NCBI GenBank assembly: GCA_016699675.1
Contig: CP064985.1
Coordinates: forward strand, 3,410,001 to 3,474,000
Length of the DNA stretch: 64,000 nucleotides
Reading direction: 5' to 3'
DNA from: Austwickia sp.
GTDB taxonomy: Bacteria; Actinomycetota; Actinomycetes; Actinomycetales; Dermatophilaceae
Shown here: piece by piece, positions 49,754 to 58,668 of the stretch
Position numbering within the stretch: position 1 is the stretch's first letter
How the letters are laid out: every line of letters starts with the position of its first letter
Notes under the pieces: generated by a model
What the model saw: only the letters and a program-made list of their open reading frames with translations
The model's database searches: none
Told to the model about the DNA's origin: nothing
Translations under genes and position numbers: made by a program

Positions 49754-50677
49754 ATGCCCGCGCGTGTCGTGGCGGTCGTCGGCCCGACCGCGACCGGCAA
49801 GTCGGACCTGGCGCTCGCGCTCGCCGAGCGGCTGGGCGGCGAGGTCGTCAACGCCGACGCGAGTCAGCTCTATCGCGGGATGGACATCGGCACCGCCAAG
49901 CTCGCGCCGGGCCAGCGGCGGGGCATCGCCCACCACCAGCTGGACGTTCTTGACATCACGCAGGACGCTTCGGTGGCCGCATATCAGCGCGAGGCCCGCG
50001 CTGATATCGATGCGGTCCTGGCGCGGGGGCGCAGCCCGATCGTTTGCGGCGGCTCCGGGCTCTACGTCCGGGCCGCGCTCGACGTGCTGCAGATCCCCCC
50101 GACGGAGCCCGCCGTGCGGGCCGCCTGGGAGGCCCGGCTCGCCGAGCGGGGGGTGGCCGAGTTGTACGCCGAGCTGGGGCGCCGTGACTCGGTCGCGGCC
50201 GCCGCCATCGACCCTCGGAACGGGCGCCGCATCGTGCGGGCCCTGGAGGTCATCGAGCTGACCGGGGCGCCGTTCTCGGCGACGATGCCGCGCCGGGAGT
50301 ACGTGCTTCCGACCGTCCAGCTCGGCCTCCGCCTGGACCGGGCCGAACTGGACGGGCGCATCGAGGCCCGCGCCGCCCGGATGTGGCGCGACGGGCTCCT
50401 CGACGAGGTGCGTGGCTTGGCGGCGCGCGGTCTGGCGGACACCCGGACGGCCTCGCGCGCGGTGGGGTACGCCCAGGCGCTCGCCCAGCTCCGGGGAGAC
50501 GTCACCGAGGCCGAGGCCATCGCGGACACCGCCCGCGCCACCCGGCGGCTCGCGCGGCGCCAGGAGTCGTGGTTCGGTGCCGACCCGCGGGTGCGCTGGC
50601 TGGACGCCGAGGCAGCCGGGGCCACCGGGGCCGCCGGGGCCGACCTGCTCGCGGCGGCCCTGGACCGCCTCGCGTAG
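49754..50677 (+). CDS. miaA: tRNA dimethylallyltransferase
   Basis: A 307-residue MiaA that adds the dimethylallyl group to A37, the substrate of MiaB. P-loop GPTATGKSDLALALAERL at residues 9-26, then NADASQLYRGMDIGTAKL, DVLDITQDASVAAYQ, GGSGLYVRAAL and the C-terminal RATRRLARRQESWF. ATG 49754 has GGAAGGAG in front; a longer open frame upstream has no similarity to the family. It is followed ten bases later by a Nudix gene and then dapF. Confidence 0.97.
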   Translation: MPARVVAVVGPTATGKSDLALALAERLGGEVVNADASQLYRGMDIGTAKLAPGQRRGIAHHQLDVLDITQDASVAAYQREARADIDAVLARGRSPIVCGGSGLYVRAALDVLQIPPTEPAVRAAWEARLAERGVAELYAELGRRDSVAAAAIDPRNGRRIVRALEVIELTGAPFSATMPRREYVLPTVQLGLRLDRAELDGRIEARAARMWRDGLLDEVRGLAARGLADTRTASRAVGYAQALAQLRGDVTEAEAIADTARATRRLARRQESWFGADPRVRWLDAEAAGATGAAGADLLAAALDRLA

Positions 50678-50687
50678 CCTCGGCAGC

Positions 50688-51437
50688 GTGACCGACCCGC
50701 ATCCGCAGAGCCCATTCACGCCGCGTGACGGCGACGCCGCCGAGGCATCTGACGCACTGGACGTACCCGCGGCCCCCGACGTACCCGCTGCCCCCGATTC
50801 ACCCGACGCGTCCGACGCGATCCGCCGGATCGCGATGGAGCTGACGGCCCATTCCCAGTCGGGACTGGCCTTTTGCGGCAACGACTTCGACGCCCAGCGG
50901 CTGCACCGCATCGGGGCGCTGGCCGGCGAGCTGATGGGACTGGTGGCCGCCGGGCCGCTCCCGCCGTACGAACCGCGGGTCGCCGCCACGGCCGGGTACG
51001 CGACACCCAAGGTGGACGTGCGCGGCGCGGTGTTCGACGAGGCCGGCCGGGTCCTGCTCGTCCAGGAGCTGCACGACGATGGCCGGTGGACCCTGCCCGG
51101 CGGCTGGTGCGACGTCCTCGACACCCCGACGGGCGCGATCGAACGGGAGGTCTTCGAGGAGGCCGGGCTGCGGGTGCGCGCCCGGCACCTCGCCGCGGTC
51201 TGCGACCGGGAGGCCTGGGGACACGAGCCGCCGTTCGACGTCCACGTGTTCAAGCTGTTCTTCGTGTGCGACGCCCTCGAGCCGCTGTCTGACGCCTACA
51301 CGAGCATCGAGACCGGCGGCGTCGGGTGGTTCGCCGTGGACGACCTGCCGGAGCTGTCGCGGTCGCGGATCGTCCCGGAGCAGATCCGCCTGCTGCACCG
51401 GCACTGGCGCGACCCCGGCCCCGCGCACGTCGACTGA
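50688..51437 (+). CDS. NUDIX hydrolase with N-terminal helical domain
   Basis: A 249-residue Nudix enzyme that has an N-terminal helical domain (RRIAMELTAHSQSGLAFC, FDAQRLHRIGALAGELM) of the type seen in ADP-ribose-like hydrolases of this group. The Nudix box is GGWCDVLDTPTGAIEREV followed by FEEAGL; Asp stands where the first Glu is normal, while the REVFEEAGL core that binds metal is intact. The first 40 residues contain a repeat, DVPAAP. GTG 50688 lies ten bases after miaA. The substrate is unknown. Confidence 0.85.
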   Translation: MTDPHPQSPFTPRDGDAAEASDALDVPAAPDVPAAPDSPDASDAIRRIAMELTAHSQSGLAFCGNDFDAQRLHRIGALAGELMGLVAAGPLPPYEPRVAATAGYATPKVDVRGAVFDEAGRVLLVQELHDDGRWTLPGGWCDVLDTPTGAIEREVFEEAGLRVRARHLAAVCDREAWGHEPPFDVHVFKLFFVCDALEPLSDAYTSIETGGVGWFAVDDLPELSRSRIVPEQIRLLHRHWRDPGPAHVD

Positions 51438-51454
51438 CCTGCGACACTAGCTCC

Positions 51455-52372
51455 GTGACCGCCCAGCCAGCCGCCTCGTCTCCCGCGCTGCCGTTCACCA
51501 AGGGCCACGGCACCGAGAACGACTTCGTGCTCGTCCCCGACCTGGACGGCCTGCGTGGGCTCGACGACGCCCTGGTTCGGCGGCTCGCCGACCGCCGGTC
51601 CGGCCTCGGCGCGGACGGCGTGATCCGGGTGGTGCGGGCGGCCGCGGCCGACGAGGCCGACGTGCGGGCCCAGGCCGGCGAGGCCGAGTGGTTCATGGAC
51701 TACCGCAACGCCGACGGCTCGCTCGCCGAGATGTGCGGCAACGGGACGCGGGTGCTCGCCGCGTACGTGCGCCGCGAGCGCCTGGTCGAGGGTGTGGAGT
51801 TCGCGCTCGCCACGCGCGCGGGCGTGAAGCGGGTGCGGGTCGAGGGGGCCAGCCCGGGTGGGTCGTACGTCGAGGGGGAGCGGTACGCCGTGAACCTGGG
51901 CCGCTGGCGTGTCGTCGACCCGGGTGCGCTCGCGGCGGCGGGGCACGACGCGCTGGTCGCGGTGCGCGGGCTCGACCCGCTGCCGGCGCTGTCCATGGAT
52001 CTCGGCAACCCGCACACGGTCGTCGCCCTGCCCGAGGACGCGGACCTGATGGCGCTGGACCTCACCACCGCGCCCCTGGTCAATCCCCAGCCGCCGGCGG
52101 GTACGAACGTGGAGCTGGCGCAGCCGCTCGGGCCCGGACACCTGCAGATGCGGGTCCACGAGCGCGGCGTAGGGGAGACCCGGTCGTGCGGGACGGGCGC
52201 CTGCGCGACGGCGCTGGCGTTCATGCTCTGGAGCGGCGCGCCGGCGGACAACGAGAGCTGGCGGGTCGACCTGCCCGGTGGCACGGTGCAGGTCACGGCG
52301 CTCCCGGGCGGCGAGGTGGAGCTGCTCGGCCCGGCCCGCCTGGTCGCGGACGGCCAGTACCACCTCACCTAG
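51455..52372 (+). CDS. dapF: Diaminopimelate epimerase
   Basis: A 305-residue DapF converting LL- to meso-diaminopimelate for cell-wall synthesis. Both catalytic Cys are present, in EMCGNGTRVLA near residue 94 and RSCGTGACATALAF near 247. The start FTKGHGTENDFVLVPD and RRSGLGADGVIRV are typical. GTG 51455 is 17 bases after the Nudix gene, so miaA-nudix-dapF form one unit. dapB is elsewhere at 13.7 kb. Confidence 0.97.
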   Translation: MTAQPAASSPALPFTKGHGTENDFVLVPDLDGLRGLDDALVRRLADRRSGLGADGVIRVVRAAAADEADVRAQAGEAEWFMDYRNADGSLAEMCGNGTRVLAAYVRRERLVEGVEFALATRAGVKRVRVEGASPGGSYVEGERYAVNLGRWRVVDPGALAAAGHDALVAVRGLDPLPALSMDLGNPHTVVALPEDADLMALDLTTAPLVNPQPPAGTNVELAQPLGPGHLQMRVHERGVGETRSCGTGACATALAFMLWSGAPADNESWRVDLPGGTVQVTALPGGEVELLGPARLVADGQYHLT

Positions 52373-52428
52373 AGGTGTATCCCGGCCGAGTCGGGTCAAG
52401 GGCCCGGCGCGGGTTCGGCAGGGTCGGG

Positions 52429-53133
52429 TTAGGCCGGGTCGGGTAGAGGGGCCGGGGCCGGGCGGTGGACCCGCAGCACGCGGAAACCCTTGGCGGAGGC
52501 GTACTTCTCGACGGCGTACCCCGCCCCCAACGTCCCCGCCAGCCAGGGCAGTAGCGAGTCGGCGCCGAGGTTGCGCTGCACGACGAGGTACGCCGTGCCG
52601 TCGGGTGCTAACCGTGGCAACCACTGCAGCAGCAGCTCATGCAGGGCGGCCTTCCCGATCCGGATCGGCGGGTTGGACCAGATCGCGTCGAACGCCACGT
52701 CCGCCGGCACGTCGTCCGGCAGCACGGCACGCACTCCCGCGAGCCCGTGCGCCCGCGCGTTCGCCTCCGTCAGGGCCAGCGCGCGCTCGTTGACGTCGAC
52801 CGCCCACACCGTGGCGGCCGGCGCGAGCAACGCCATCGTCAACGCGACCGGGCCCCAGCCGCAGCCGAGATCCAACAGGTTCCCCCGCGCGGGGGGCTCG
52901 GGTGCCTCCTGCAGCAGCACCGACGTCCCGAGATCGAGCCGGTCCTGGGAGAACACCCCGTTGGCCGTCCACACCGGCAGCTCGCGTCCGGCCAGCCGCA
53001 CGGAGAGCTGACGACGCTCCTCCGCCGAGCTCGGCTGGGCGCTGAAGTAGTGTGCCGCCGAACCCTCCGCCTGCCGAGCCGCTGGAGCGTCCCCGACCGC
53101 GTGCAGGGCCGGCCGGGACGAGGACTCGGTCAT
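52429..53133 (-). CDS. RsmC/RlmG-like rRNA guanine N2-methyltransferase
   Basis: A 234-residue class I SAM methyltransferase, with LLDLGCGWGPVALTMALL (motif I), VWAVDVNERALALTEAN, and the N2-guanine/amide motif SNPPIRIG. Start of the core HYFSAQPSS and TANGVFSQDRLDLGTSVLL match RsmC-type C-terminal domains. It has the single catalytic domain only, as is common in actinobacteria. ATG 53133 is chosen because the frame upstream to 53235 has no ribosome-binding site. It is convergent with dapF and downstream of the Vor operon. Confidence 0.85.
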   Translation of the reverse strand: MTESSSRPALHAVGDAPAARQAEGSAAHYFSAQPSSAEERRQLSVRLAGRELPVWTANGVFSQDRLDLGTSVLLQEAPEPPARGNLLDLGCGWGPVALTMALLAPAATVWAVDVNERALALTEANARAHGLAGVRAVLPDDVPADVAFDAIWSNPPIRIGKAALHELLLQWLPRLAPDGTAYLVVQRNLGADSLLPWLAGTLGAGYAVEKYASAKGFRVLRVHRPAPAPLPDPA

Positions 53134-53244
53134 CGCCGGCACCCGCCGTACGGTCGAGTCGCCCCCGCCTGCCACCCCGCCCGGACCATGCGACACATCA
53201 TAAATCGCCGCACGTCGCGACCCGGGCAGCCGCACGCGAGGACA

Positions 53245-53868
53245 CTACGGCGTGGCCAGCACTGCAGCTTCCAGCGCCCCAGCGTCCGGCGCCGCCGCCA
53301 GCGCGCACTCGGCCCCGCGGGCGAACGCCGCCCGGTTGGCCGCCATCAGGTGCCCCTTGCGCTCGCCGAGCTTGTGCTCCAGCGCGGCCAGCACCGCGTC
53401 CGCGCTGACGCAGCCCGTCGCCGCCACGAACGCGCCCAGGATCACCATGTTCGTCATCTTGAGGTCGCCGAGCTCGTTGGCGATGTCGTTGCCGGGCACG
53501 TACAGGGCCTGGACGTCGTCGCGCCCCACCCGGTCCGCGATCAGCGAGGAGTTCACGAGGATCTGGCCCCCGGCGGCGACGCGCGGTGCGAACTTCGCCA
53601 GCGACGGCCGGTTCATGATGATCGCGCTGGTCGCGTCGTCGTCGATGATCGGCGAAGGAATGTCGTGGTCGGAGACGATCACCTGGCAGTTCGCGGTGCC
53701 GCCGCGCATCTCCGGACCGTACGACGGCAGCCAGCTGACGCACCGCCCGTCGTCCATCCCCGCCTGGGCGAGGAGCTGCCCCATCAGCATGATCCCCTGG
53801 CCGCCGAACCCGGCCAGGATGCACTTCTCGGTACGCCGTGCGCCGCCAGCAAGCACTCCACCAGCCAC
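53245..53868 (-). CDS. 2-oxoacid:ferredoxin oxidoreductase, gamma subunit
   Basis: A 207-residue gamma subunit (KEC-type domain), with KCILAGFGGQGIMLMGQLLA at the start, then WLPSYGPEMRGGTANCQVIV. It holds part of the CoA-binding surface in the trimeric enzyme. GTG 53868 lies three bases after the beta-subunit stop. It is the last gene of the operon. Confidence 0.93.
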   Translation of the reverse strand: MAGGVLAGGARRTEKCILAGFGGQGIMLMGQLLAQAGMDDGRCVSWLPSYGPEMRGGTANCQVIVSDHDIPSPIIDDDATSAIIMNRPSLAKFAPRVAAGGQILVNSSLIADRVGRDDVQALYVPGNDIANELGDLKMTNMVILGAFVAATGCVSADAVLAALEHKLGERKGHLMAANRAAFARGAECALAAAPDAGALEAAVLATP

Positions 53869-53871
53869 GGC

Positions 53872-54621
53872 TCAGCCCTCCCGCTTGCCCGGATCGCGCA
53901 GGTTCCCGAGCGGGTAGTAGGGAATCATGTTCTCCTCCAGCCAACCCAGCGCGGCGGTCGGCTCCAGCCCCCAGTTGGTCGGACAGGTGGAGAGCACCTC
54001 GACGATGCCGAAGCCCTCGCCCGCCAGCTGGACCTCGAACGCCCGCCGGATCGCCTTCTTGGCCTTGCGCACGTAGACGGGGTTGTGCACCGAGACCCGC
54101 TCGACGAACACCGCGCCCGGCACCTGCGCGAGCATCTCCGACATCTTCAGCGGGTAGCCGGTCAGCGCGGCGTCCCGCCCCGTCGGCGAGGTGGTCGTAC
54201 GCTGCCCGACCAGGGTCGTCGGAGCCATCTGCCCGCCGGTCATCCCGTAGATCGCGTTGTTGACGAAGATCGTCGTGATCTTCTCGCCGCGGTGCGCGGC
54301 GTGCACGATCTCGCCGGTGCCGATCGAGGCGAGGTCGCCGTCGCCCTGGTACGTGAAGACGACCCGGTCCGGCAGCACCCGCTTGATCCCCGTCGCCACG
54401 GCCGGGGCACGCCCGTGGGCGGCCTCGTGCATGTCGCAGTTGAAGTAGTCGTACGCGAGCACCGAGCAGCCCACCGGCGCCACGCCGACGGTGCGGCCCA
54501 GGACGTCGAGTTCGACGAGCGTCTCGGCGACCAGCCGGTGCACGATCCCGTGCGTGCAGCCCGGGCAGTAGTGCGTCTGAGCGCTGGTCAGCCCCGGCGT
54601 ACGGTCGAAGACCACGGTCAT
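53872..54621 (-). CDS. 2-oxoacid:ferredoxin oxidoreductase, beta (TPP) subunit
   Basis: A 249-residue beta subunit carrying thiamine pyrophosphate. A single cluster-like Cys pair opens it (HYCPGCTHGI). The TPP/Mg motif is QGDGDLASIG with FVNNAIYGMTGGQMAPTT. A third conserved Cys is in PVGCSVLAYDY, and a fourth in VLSTCPTNWG. It decarboxylates a 2-oxoacid and passes electrons to ferredoxin. ATG 54621 overlaps the alpha-subunit stop by four bases. Confidence 0.93.
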   Translation of the reverse strand: MTVVFDRTPGLTSAQTHYCPGCTHGIVHRLVAETLVELDVLGRTVGVAPVGCSVLAYDYFNCDMHEAAHGRAPAVATGIKRVLPDRVVFTYQGDGDLASIGTGEIVHAAHRGEKITTIFVNNAIYGMTGGQMAPTTLVGQRTTTSPTGRDAALTGYPLKMSEMLAQVPGAVFVERVSVHNPVYVRKAKKAIRRAFEVQLAGEGFGIVEVLSTCPTNWGLEPTAALGWLEENMIPYYPLGNLRDPGKREG

Positions 54622-55709
54622 CGCGCGCCTCCTTCGGGCTGGGATCCGGCGAGAATCTGGCGAACCTTATCGGCGACGAGCTTCGGGCTGGGGATCATGC
54701 CCCCGGTGCGCCCGACGAAGTGGATGGGCAGCCGCCCCTCGTTGGCGATGCGGACGTCGTCGATCATCTGGCCCATGCTCATCTCCACCACGAGGAGGTG
54801 CTCGACGCTGTCCGGCAGCGACGTGAACTCGTCCATGGGGTACGGGAAGAGCGTGATCGGCCGCAGCAGCCCGGCGCTGATGCCCTCGGCCTCCAGCAGC
54901 TCGATGGCGCTCTTGCAGATCCGGGCCGTCGTCCCGTAGGCGACGATCGCGACCTTGGCGCCCCGGTCCGGCTCCAGGTGATAGCGCTCCGCCAAGACCT
55001 CCCGCTCGCGCATCTCCTCGTACTTGCGGAACAGCCCGTGGATGTGTTCCTCCAACTCCTCGGGCTTGAGATAGAGCGAGTTGATGATGTTCGGCGGGCG
55101 CTTGCCCTCGGTGCCGGTCGCGGCCCAGTCCTTGGGCGGCAGCTCCATGGTCGGCTGGTGCTCGTGCAGCTCGACCGGTTCCATCATCTGGCCGAGCATG
55201 CCGTCGGCGATGATCATCACCGGGTTGCGGTAGTAGTCGGCCTTGTCGAAGGCGACCTGCACCAGGTCGGCCATCTCCTGCAGGCTGGCCGGGGCGTAGA
55301 CCAACAGCTTGTAGTCCCCGTCGCCGCCGCCGCGGGTGGCCTGGTTGTAGTCCGACTGGGCGGGCTGGATGCCGCCGAGTCCGGGCCCGCCGCGGACGAT
55401 GTTGACGATGACGCAGGGCAGCTCGGCCCCGGCGATGTAGGAGATGCCCTCCTGCTTCAGAGCGATCCCCGGCGAGGACGAACTGGTCATGACGCGCGCG
55501 CCGCTGCCCGACGCGCCGTACACCATGTTGATCGCCGCGACCTCGGACTCCGCCTGCACGAAGACGCCGCCGGCGTCGGGCAGGTGCGCGGCCATGTATT
55601 CGGGCAGCTCGGTCTGGGGGGTGATGGGGTAGCCGAAGAAGTATCGGCAGCCGGCGTTGATCGCCGCCGCGCCGATGACCTCGTTGCCCTTCATCAGCGT
55701 CTTAGGCAT
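54618..55709 (-). CDS. vorB: 2-oxoisovalerate-type ferredoxin oxidoreductase alpha subunit
   Basis: A 363-residue alpha subunit with the VorB signature start MKGNEVIGAAAINAGCRYFF, then GYPITPQTELPEYMA, QAESEVAAINMVYGASGSGA and MTSSSSPGIALKQEGISY. VorB-type enzymes oxidise branched-chain 2-oxoacids from Val, Leu and Ile to acyl-CoA, although substrate range cannot be fixed from sequence, and a 2-oxoglutarate role is the main alternative. The ATG (55709) overlaps the ferredoxin gene's stop. Confidence 0.9.
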   Translation of the reverse strand: MPKTLMKGNEVIGAAAINAGCRYFFGYPITPQTELPEYMAAHLPDAGGVFVQAESEVAAINMVYGASGSGARVMTSSSSPGIALKQEGISYIAGAELPCVIVNIVRGGPGLGGIQPAQSDYNQATRGGGDGDYKLLVYAPASLQEMADLVQVAFDKADYYRNPVMIIADGMLGQMMEPVELHEHQPTMELPPKDWAATGTEGKRPPNIINSLYLKPEELEEHIHGLFRKYEEMREREVLAERYHLEPDRGAKVAIVAYGTTARICKSAIELLEAEGISAGLLRPITLFPYPMDEFTSLPDSVEHLLVVEMSMGQMIDDVRIANEGRLPIHFVGRTGGMIPSPKLVADKVRQILAGSQPEGGAR

Positions 55710-55950
55710 GGGTCGCCTCCGCCCGCGCCACCTTTTCCTTGGCCACGACGATGCCCTCGTCCGGGCACATGACCGCGCAGTTGGCGCAGCCGTTGCACTT
55801 CTCCGGGTCGGTCACCGTCACCGGGTGGTAGCCCTTGGCGTTGATCGCGCCCTCGTCGAGGGCCAAGATGTGCACCCCGCAGGCGGACACGCACAGGCCG
55901 CAGCCCTTGCACACGTCGTGATCGAACGTCACCGTTCCCTTGGTCGCCAT
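55702..55950 (-). CDS. 2[4Fe-4S] ferredoxin of the Vor operon
   Basis: An 82-residue ferredoxin. The two clusters are CKGCGLCVSAC (first; followed by Gly rather than the usual Pro) and CNGCANCAVMCP (second). VTFDHDV at the start is typical of the delta subunits of these enzymes, the electron exit of the complex. The stop overlaps the vorB ATG. Confidence 0.93.
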   Translation of the reverse strand: MATKGTVTFDHDVCKGCGLCVSACGVHILALDEGAINAKGYHPVTVTDPEKCNGCANCAVMCPDEGIVVAKEKVARAEATHA

Positions 55951-55963
55951 TCGCCTCGCCTTC

Positions 55964-56773
55964 TCACATCCAGGTCTCGCGCAGGTACATCCCGATCTCC
56001 AGCCGCTCGCCGTCCAGGTGCTCCGAGACCTGCACCAGGGCGGCCGGGATCGCGCTGACGTAGGCGATAGGCAGGCCCGTCTGCGCGCTCACGGCCTTGG
56101 TCAGCCGGTAGCCGGCGAGCACGTCCGCCGCCGTCGTGTCCCGCAGCAGGTGGGTGTTGCTGATCAACCCGGTGCAACCCAGCCCCGACCAGGCCTCGAT
56201 AGTGCGCAGCTGGCGCAGCACGCCCGCGACGTCTGCGGTCTCCGGGCGGTAGGCGTTGACGACCAGGAGCATCTCGTAGCCGCGGCGCCGCAGGTCGGCC
56301 GCGAACTCGACGAGCACCTTGGCCCCGACCCCGTTGCCGCCCACGTCGAGGATCGCGTCGCAGCTCGGGTCGGCGATGGGGCCGCGGATCGCGGCGGAGA
56401 CGGCCGGGAGGTCGAGGGTGAGGTTGTGCCCGAGGGAGGAGCTGTGTACGGCGACGCCGGTCGCCGCCATCGCGTCGGCGCGCTCGCGGGACCGGAAGTA
56501 GGGGTTGACGATGTCGAGATCGCCCAAAGCCACGCGGCGGCCCTCGGCGGCGAGTCGCATGGCCAGCGACACCGCGACCTCAGTCTTCCCGCTGCCGTAG
56601 TGGCCGGCAATGATCCGGACGGTCCCGGTCGTTGCGGAGGGCTGCGGGGGACGCGCGCGGGTGGGATCGGTGGCAGCGGCGGTTCGGTACGTCGCCGCAG
56701 CGGCCCGCTTCGGGCGGTCCTCCGGGAGGAGGAGCGGTACGTCGGGCGGTCTGCTGGTCGGGATGGCCGTCAT
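55964..56773 (-). CDS. P-loop ATPase of the MinD/CobQ-like type
   Basis: A 269-residue ATPase that opens the Vor operon, 13 bases before the ferredoxin gene. Walker A is IIAGHYGSGKTEVAVSLAMR (near residue 54), lacking the second Lys of the ParA/MinD deviant motif. VALGDLDIVNPYFRSRE is the switch region and DAILDVGGNGVGAKVL the Walker-B-like strand. A 45-residue Pro/Ala/Arg N-terminus precedes it. Function is unknown; such ATPases may insert clusters or load cofactors in other redox operons. ATG 56773 was chosen because an upstream extension to 57091 overlaps hflX and lacks support. Confidence 0.75.
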   Translation of the reverse strand: MTAIPTSRPPDVPLLLPEDRPKRAAAATYRTAAATDPTRARPPQPSATTGTVRIIAGHYGSGKTEVAVSLAMRLAAEGRRVALGDLDIVNPYFRSRERADAMAATGVAVHSSSLGHNLTLDLPAVSAAIRGPIADPSCDAILDVGGNGVGAKVLVEFAADLRRRGYEMLLVVNAYRPETADVAGVLRQLRTIEAWSGLGCTGLISNTHLLRDTTAADVLAGYRLTKAVSAQTGLPIAYVSAIPAALVQVSEHLDGERLEIGMYLRETWM

Positions 56774-56972
56774 TGGCCTGCCTTTCGATCCACGCCTTGT
56801 GAGCGCGTCGTTCGATGCCTTGTGGGCGTGTTTCCAGGGTAGGCCGGGGCCATCACTCCCGCACCGGTTCTGAGGATGTCGTCCATCACGACGAAAACTC
56901 CTGGGGCGGCCCGGCGCGTCCCGGGGAAAGGATTGGCCGGGCACCCGACGTACCTGCGACCCTGAGGGGACC

Positions 56973-58607
56973 ATGACGCGACCTTCCGATACCCCCGAAC
57001 TCTCCGAGCGACCCGACCTCCCCGACATCCTCGCCACGCGCGCCGACGCACTGGCCGAGGAGGACGCGTACGCCGACGCCGCCGGCCCCACGACCGACTA
57101 TGACGGGGACCAGCTCGACCGCGAGGAACGGGCCGCGATGCGTCGCGTCGCCGGCCTCTCGACGGAGCTGGAGGACGTCACCGAGGTCGAGTACCGGGCG
57201 CTGCGCCTCGAACGCGTCGTGCTCGCCGCGGTCTGGTGCGAGGGCACCGCCGCGGACGCCGAGAACTCGCTGCGCGAGCTGGCGGCGCTCGCCGAGACGG
57301 CCGGCTCCCAGGTGCTTGCTGCCGTGATGCAGCGGCGGGGCCGGCCGGACGCGGCGACGTATCTCGGTTCCGGCAAGGCCGAGGAGCTGCGCGACATCGT
57401 CATCGCCGAGGGCGCCGACACGGTCGTGTGCGACGCGGAGCTGAGCCCGAGCCAGCGGCGCGCGCTGGAGGACGCCGTCAAGGTCAAGGTGATCGACCGG
57501 ACCGCGCTGATCCTCGACATCTTCGCCCAGCACGCCAAGTCCGCCGAAGGCAAGGCGCAGGTCGAGCTGGCGCAGCTGAGCTACCTGCTGCCGCGCCTGC
57601 GGGGCTGGGGCGAGTCGATGTCCCGGCAGGCGGGTGGCCGGGTCGCGGGCGGTGCGGGGATCGGTTCCCGGGGCCCGGGCGAGACGAAGATCGAGCTGGA
57701 CCGGCGCCGGATCAACTCGCGGATGGCGAAGTTGCGCCGCGAGATCCGCGAGATGAAGACAACCCGCGACACCAAGCGCAGCGGGCGCCGCGCCAACCAG
57801 GTGCCCGCAGTGGTGCTGGCCGGGTACACGAACGCCGGGAAGTCCTCGCTGCTCAACCGGCTCACCGGCGCCGGCGTACTGGTCGAGAACTCGCTGTTCG
57901 CGACGCTGGACCCGACCGTACGGCGCGCCGAGACCCCCGACGGGCGGCCCTACACGCTCTCCGACACCGTCGGCTTCGTGCGCAGCCTGCCGCATCAGCT
58001 GGTGGAGGCGTTCCGGTCCACGCTGGAGGAGGTCGCCGACGCCGACGTGCTGCTGCACGTCGTGGACGGAAGCCACCCCGACCCCGAGGGCCAGATCGCG
58101 GCGGTCCGCGAGGTGCTCGCCGAGGTCATCGCCGAGGGCGCGGACAAGGTGGACCTGCGTTCGGCCGGCTCGGGGGACGATGATGGCGAGGCCGGCGCGG
58201 CCGCCGCCGTGCGTAGGGACGCCTGGTCGGCCGATCCGCGGGACCGCGCCGCCGCCCGGCGTGGCGAGCCGATCCGGACCGGGCCCCGGGAGATCATCGT
58301 CATCAACAAGGCCGACGCCGCCGACCCCGAAGTGCTGGCCCGGCTGGTTCGTCGCGAACGGGACGCGCTGGTGGTCTCGGCTCGGACCGGTGCCGGCCTG
58401 ACTGAGTTGGTCGAGCGGATCGCGGCCGAGATTCCGCGGCCGGACATCGAGATGCGGCTGCTCATCCCGTACGACCGCGGCGACCTGGTGCATCGCTTGC
58501 ACACGGAGGCGGACGTGCTGGCCGAGGAGCACGTGGCCGAGGGCACCCGCCTGCACGTGCGGGTGGCGCCGCCGATCGTGGACCAGCTGACTCCGTACGC
58601 CGAATAG
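56973..58607 (+). CDS. hflX: Ribosome-associated GTPase HflX
   Basis: A 544-residue HflX that splits stalled or hibernating ribosomes. The glycine-rich linker GIGSRGPGETKIELDRRRI is diagnostic. G1 is GYTNAGKSSLLNRL, G3 DTVGFVRSLPHQLVEAFRST begins near 331, and G4 is NKADAADPE near 443. An insert of about 40 residues rich in Asp/Ala/Arg (about 392-434) lies between G3 and G4. GAGGGG stands five bases before ATG 56973. Position after miaA-dapF is typical. Confidence 0.96.
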   Translation: MTRPSDTPELSERPDLPDILATRADALAEEDAYADAAGPTTDYDGDQLDREERAAMRRVAGLSTELEDVTEVEYRALRLERVVLAAVWCEGTAADAENSLRELAALAETAGSQVLAAVMQRRGRPDAATYLGSGKAEELRDIVIAEGADTVVCDAELSPSQRRALEDAVKVKVIDRTALILDIFAQHAKSAEGKAQVELAQLSYLLPRLRGWGESMSRQAGGRVAGGAGIGSRGPGETKIELDRRRINSRMAKLRREIREMKTTRDTKRSGRRANQVPAVVLAGYTNAGKSSLLNRLTGAGVLVENSLFATLDPTVRRAETPDGRPYTLSDTVGFVRSLPHQLVEAFRSTLEEVADADVLLHVVDGSHPDPEGQIAAVREVLAEVIAEGADKVDLRSAGSGDDDGEAGAAAAVRRDAWSADPRDRAAARRGEPIRTGPREIIVINKADAADPEVLARLVRRERDALVVSARTGAGLTELVERIAAEIPRPDIEMRLLIPYDRGDLVHRLHTEADVLAEEHVAEGTRLHVRVAPPIVDQLTPYAE

Positions 58608-58668
58608 CCCGCCACGGTCCCCGGGAGCACCGAGCGGAGCCCGACACGAGAGAGGCGACAGCGCACCG

